The notes below the pieces were generated by a model that ran no database searches, was not told where the DNA came from, and was given only the letters and a program-made list of their open reading frames with translations. This document shows positions 5,965-7,304 of a stretch of 7,304 nucleotides of DNA, piece by piece. The DNA comes from Micromonosporaceae bacterium (GTDB lineage Bacteria; Actinomycetota; Actinomycetes; Mycobacteriales; Micromonosporaceae): contig JADGGF010000217.1 in the NCBI GenBank assembly GCA_019690055.1, positions 1 to 7,304 of the forward strand, in the 5' to 3' direction. Made by a program: the position numbers and the translations under genes. The stretch's first letter is position 1, and each line of letters opens with the position of its first letter.

Positions 5965-7116
5965 GTGACCGAGTCACCGGCCAAACCCGCGCAAACCCCG
6001 CCGGTCCGGATCCCCGACGAGATCAAGCCGTCTGACGGCCGGTTCGGCTCGGGGCCGAGCAAGGTACGCCCCGACGCCGTGCGGGCTCTGTTCGACCGCG
6101 CCACCTCCTACCTGGGCACCTCGCACCGGCAGAAGACGGTCAAGGACCAGGTGGCCCGGCTGCGGCGCGGCATCGCCGAGCTCTACGGGCTACCCGAGGG
6201 GTACGAGGTCGTGCTCTCCAACGGCGGGACCACGGCGTTCTGGGACGCGGCGACCTTCGGGCTGATTCGCGACCGGGCCCAGTGCGCGTCGTTCGGGGAG
6301 TTTGGGGCCAAGTTCGCCACCGCGTGCAAGCAGGCGCCGTTCCTCGGGGAACCGACGATCCGTAAGGCCGAGCCCGGCACGGCCGCCACGCTCGTGGCCG
6401 AGGCGGGGGTGGACGCGTACGCGACCCCGCACAACGAAACATCCACGGGCGTCATGGTCCCGATCCACCGGCCGGCCGGCGCCGACCCGGGGGCGCTCGT
6501 GCTGGTCGACGCCACCTCGGCCGCCGGCGCGGTCGAGGTCGACCTGACCCAGGTTGACGCGTACTACTTCGCGCCGCAGAAGGCGTTCGGCTCCGACGGT
6601 GGGTTGTGGATCGCGATCCTGTCGCCGGCCGCCATCGCCCGCGTCGAGGAAATCAAGGCGAGCGGGCGCTGGATTCCCGCCTTCCTCGACCTGGCCACCG
6701 TGATCGAGCAGAGCCGGCTGGAGCAGACGTACAACACGCCAGCGCTGGCCACGATCTTCCTCGCCGCCGAGCAGGTCGACTGGATGCTCGCGAACGGCGG
6801 GCTGGCCTGGGCCGCCAAGCGCAGCGCGGAGAGCGCGGCCGTGATCTACGGCTGGGCGGAGCGGTCGCCCGTCGCCACCCCGTTCGTCGCCGACCCGGCC
6901 GTGCGCTCGACCACCGTGGCGACGATCGACTTCGATGAGTCGGTGGATGCCACGGCCCTGGCCAAGACCCTGCGGGCCAACGGGATCGTGGACACCGAGC
7001 CGTACCGCAAGCTCGGCCGCAACCAGCTGCGGATCGCGCTGTTCCCCACCATCGATCCCGCCGACATCGAGGCACTCACCGCCTGCATCGACTACGTGCT
7101 GGCCGCCACCTCGTGA
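5965..7116 (+). CDS. serC: Phosphoserine aminotransferase
   Basis: SerC is a PLP-dependent class V-fold aminotransferase that converts 3-phosphohydroxypyruvate and glutamate to O-phosphoserine and 2-oxoglutarate, the second step of serine synthesis. The 383-residue product aligns well by eye with mycobacterial SerC. Motifs are IKPSDGRFGSGPSKVRPDAV (20-39), GTSHRQK (51-57), SNGGTTAFWDAATFGL (85-100) with Trp93 placed to stack on PLP, HNETSTG (156-162), VDATSAAGA (181-189) with Asp182 for the pyridine nitrogen, YYFAPQKAFGSDGGLW (200-215) with the Schiff-base Lys206, QTYNTPA (254-260), and EPYRKLGRNQLRIALFP (345-361). I chose GTG at 5965: GGAAGGA ends 10 nt upstream, and the protein then begins about 20 residues before the conserved start, as in homologues. 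The frame is open back to 5689 but without conserved sequence. The product depends on PLP, which PdxH, encoded upstream on the other strand, supplies. Confidence 0.96.
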   Translation: MTESPAKPAQTPPVRIPDEIKPSDGRFGSGPSKVRPDAVRALFDRATSYLGTSHRQKTVKDQVARLRRGIAELYGLPEGYEVVLSNGGTTAFWDAATFGLIRDRAQCASFGEFGAKFATACKQAPFLGEPTIRKAEPGTAATLVAEAGVDAYATPHNETSTGVMVPIHRPAGADPGALVLVDATSAAGAVEVDLTQVDAYYFAPQKAFGSDGGLWIAILSPAAIARVEEIKASGRWIPAFLDLATVIEQSRLEQTYNTPALATIFLAAEQVDWMLANGGLAWAAKRSAESAAVIYGWAERSPVATPFVADPAVRSTTVATIDFDESVDATALAKTLRANGIVDTEPYRKLGRNQLRIALFPTIDPADIEALTACIDYVLAATS

Positions 7117-7137
7117 GCTCACCCACCTGATCCTCTG

Positions 7138-7193
7138 TGTCAGGAAGGACGCCTTATTGGGCAATAACCGTCAACAAGGCGTCCTTCCTGACA
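7138..7193. repeat. Perfect 18-bp inverted repeat (56-bp hairpin) after serC
   Basis: TGTCAGGAAGGACGCCTT (7138-7155) is the exact reverse complement of AAGGCGTCCTTCCTGACA (7176-7193), with a 20-nt loop between. The loop side holds a second, competing palindrome, TTATTG-GG-CAATAA (7154-7167), and is notably AT-rich for this genome. It starts 21 bp after the serC stop and probably acts as its terminator, on either strand. I believe long palindromes with AAGG/CCTT ends recur between genes in Micromonosporaceae genomes, but that is recollection, so it may be a dispersed REP/MITE-like element doing terminator duty. Confidence 0.85.
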
Positions 7194-7211
7194 TGACGGG
7201 TGCGTGCGCGG

Positions 7212-7304
7212 GCTAACCGACTGGGCTAGGTGGGTCGTTCCGCCCCTCGGTGCTCGTCCCTCGCACCTCGGAGCTACACGGCTGGGCTAGGTGGGTCGTT
7301 CCGC
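7212..7304. repeat. Direct repeat with 61-bp period, cut by window end
   Basis: CTGGGCTAGGTGGGTCGTTC followed by CGC (23 bp) occurs at 7221-7243 and again, identical, at 7282-7304. A less exact left extension (GCTAACCGA at 7212, GCTACACGG at 7273) makes units of about 32 bp. Between them lie 29 bp rich in CTCG/CCTCG words. Only two copies are visible and the second ends at the window edge, so more may follow. There is no coding signal here. Confidence 0.75.

Noticed and set aside
7195..7260. tRNA-like GGGTCGTTCC segment after serC
   Set aside because: No acceptor, D-arm or anticodon stem can be built around it and the same words occur in the direct repeat.
7212..7304. CRISPR array
   Set aside because: Only two repeat copies, no dyad in the repeat, an interval built from the same CTCG-like words, and no cas genes in view. 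The 61-bp period alone is not enough.

Overview
The window is GC-rich chromosomal DNA from an actinobacterium, most likely in or near the Micromonosporaceae. The support is strong G/C at third codon positions, GTG starts, and forms of SerC and 'citrate synthase 2' that closely resemble the mycobacterial SerC and CitA proteins as I remember them. The genus is a guess.

Layout, left to right. Positions 2-496 (+) hold the 3' part of an unrecognised protein gene whose 5' end lies outside the window. It converges with a four-gene minus-strand group, which in transcription order is pdxH (4249-3566), an EntS-like MFS exporter (3542-2127), an aldose 1-epimerase family protein (2116-1208) and a nitroreductase family protein (1110-505). 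The exporter and epimerase are 10 bp apart and probably cotranscribed. The pdxH-exporter junction carries a perfect hairpin, and a 97-bp gap separates the epimerase from the nitroreductase. A 287-bp divergent intergenic region (4250-4536) separates pdxH from the plus-strand citrate synthase 2 gene (4537-5685). That gene is followed by a GC hairpin, a 279-bp gap and serC (5965-7116, +). The last 188 bp hold no gene. They contain a long perfect inverted repeat and the start of a 61-bp-period direct repeat that runs off the window.

Functionally this is core metabolism. PdxH makes or salvages pyridoxal 5'-phosphate, SerC is a PLP-dependent enzyme of serine synthesis, and citrate synthase feeds the TCA cycle. 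The exporter, epimerase and nitroreductase are accessory enzymes of unknown substrate. I see no phage, defence, secondary-metabolite or mobile-gene system. The more unusual signals are small-scale: a tandem duplication across the pdxH start codon, a perfect hairpin over the exporter start, an 18-bp minisatellite coding the exporter N-terminus, the long palindrome after serC, the terminal 61-bp repeat, and a Glu in place of the catalytic Asp of citrate synthase.
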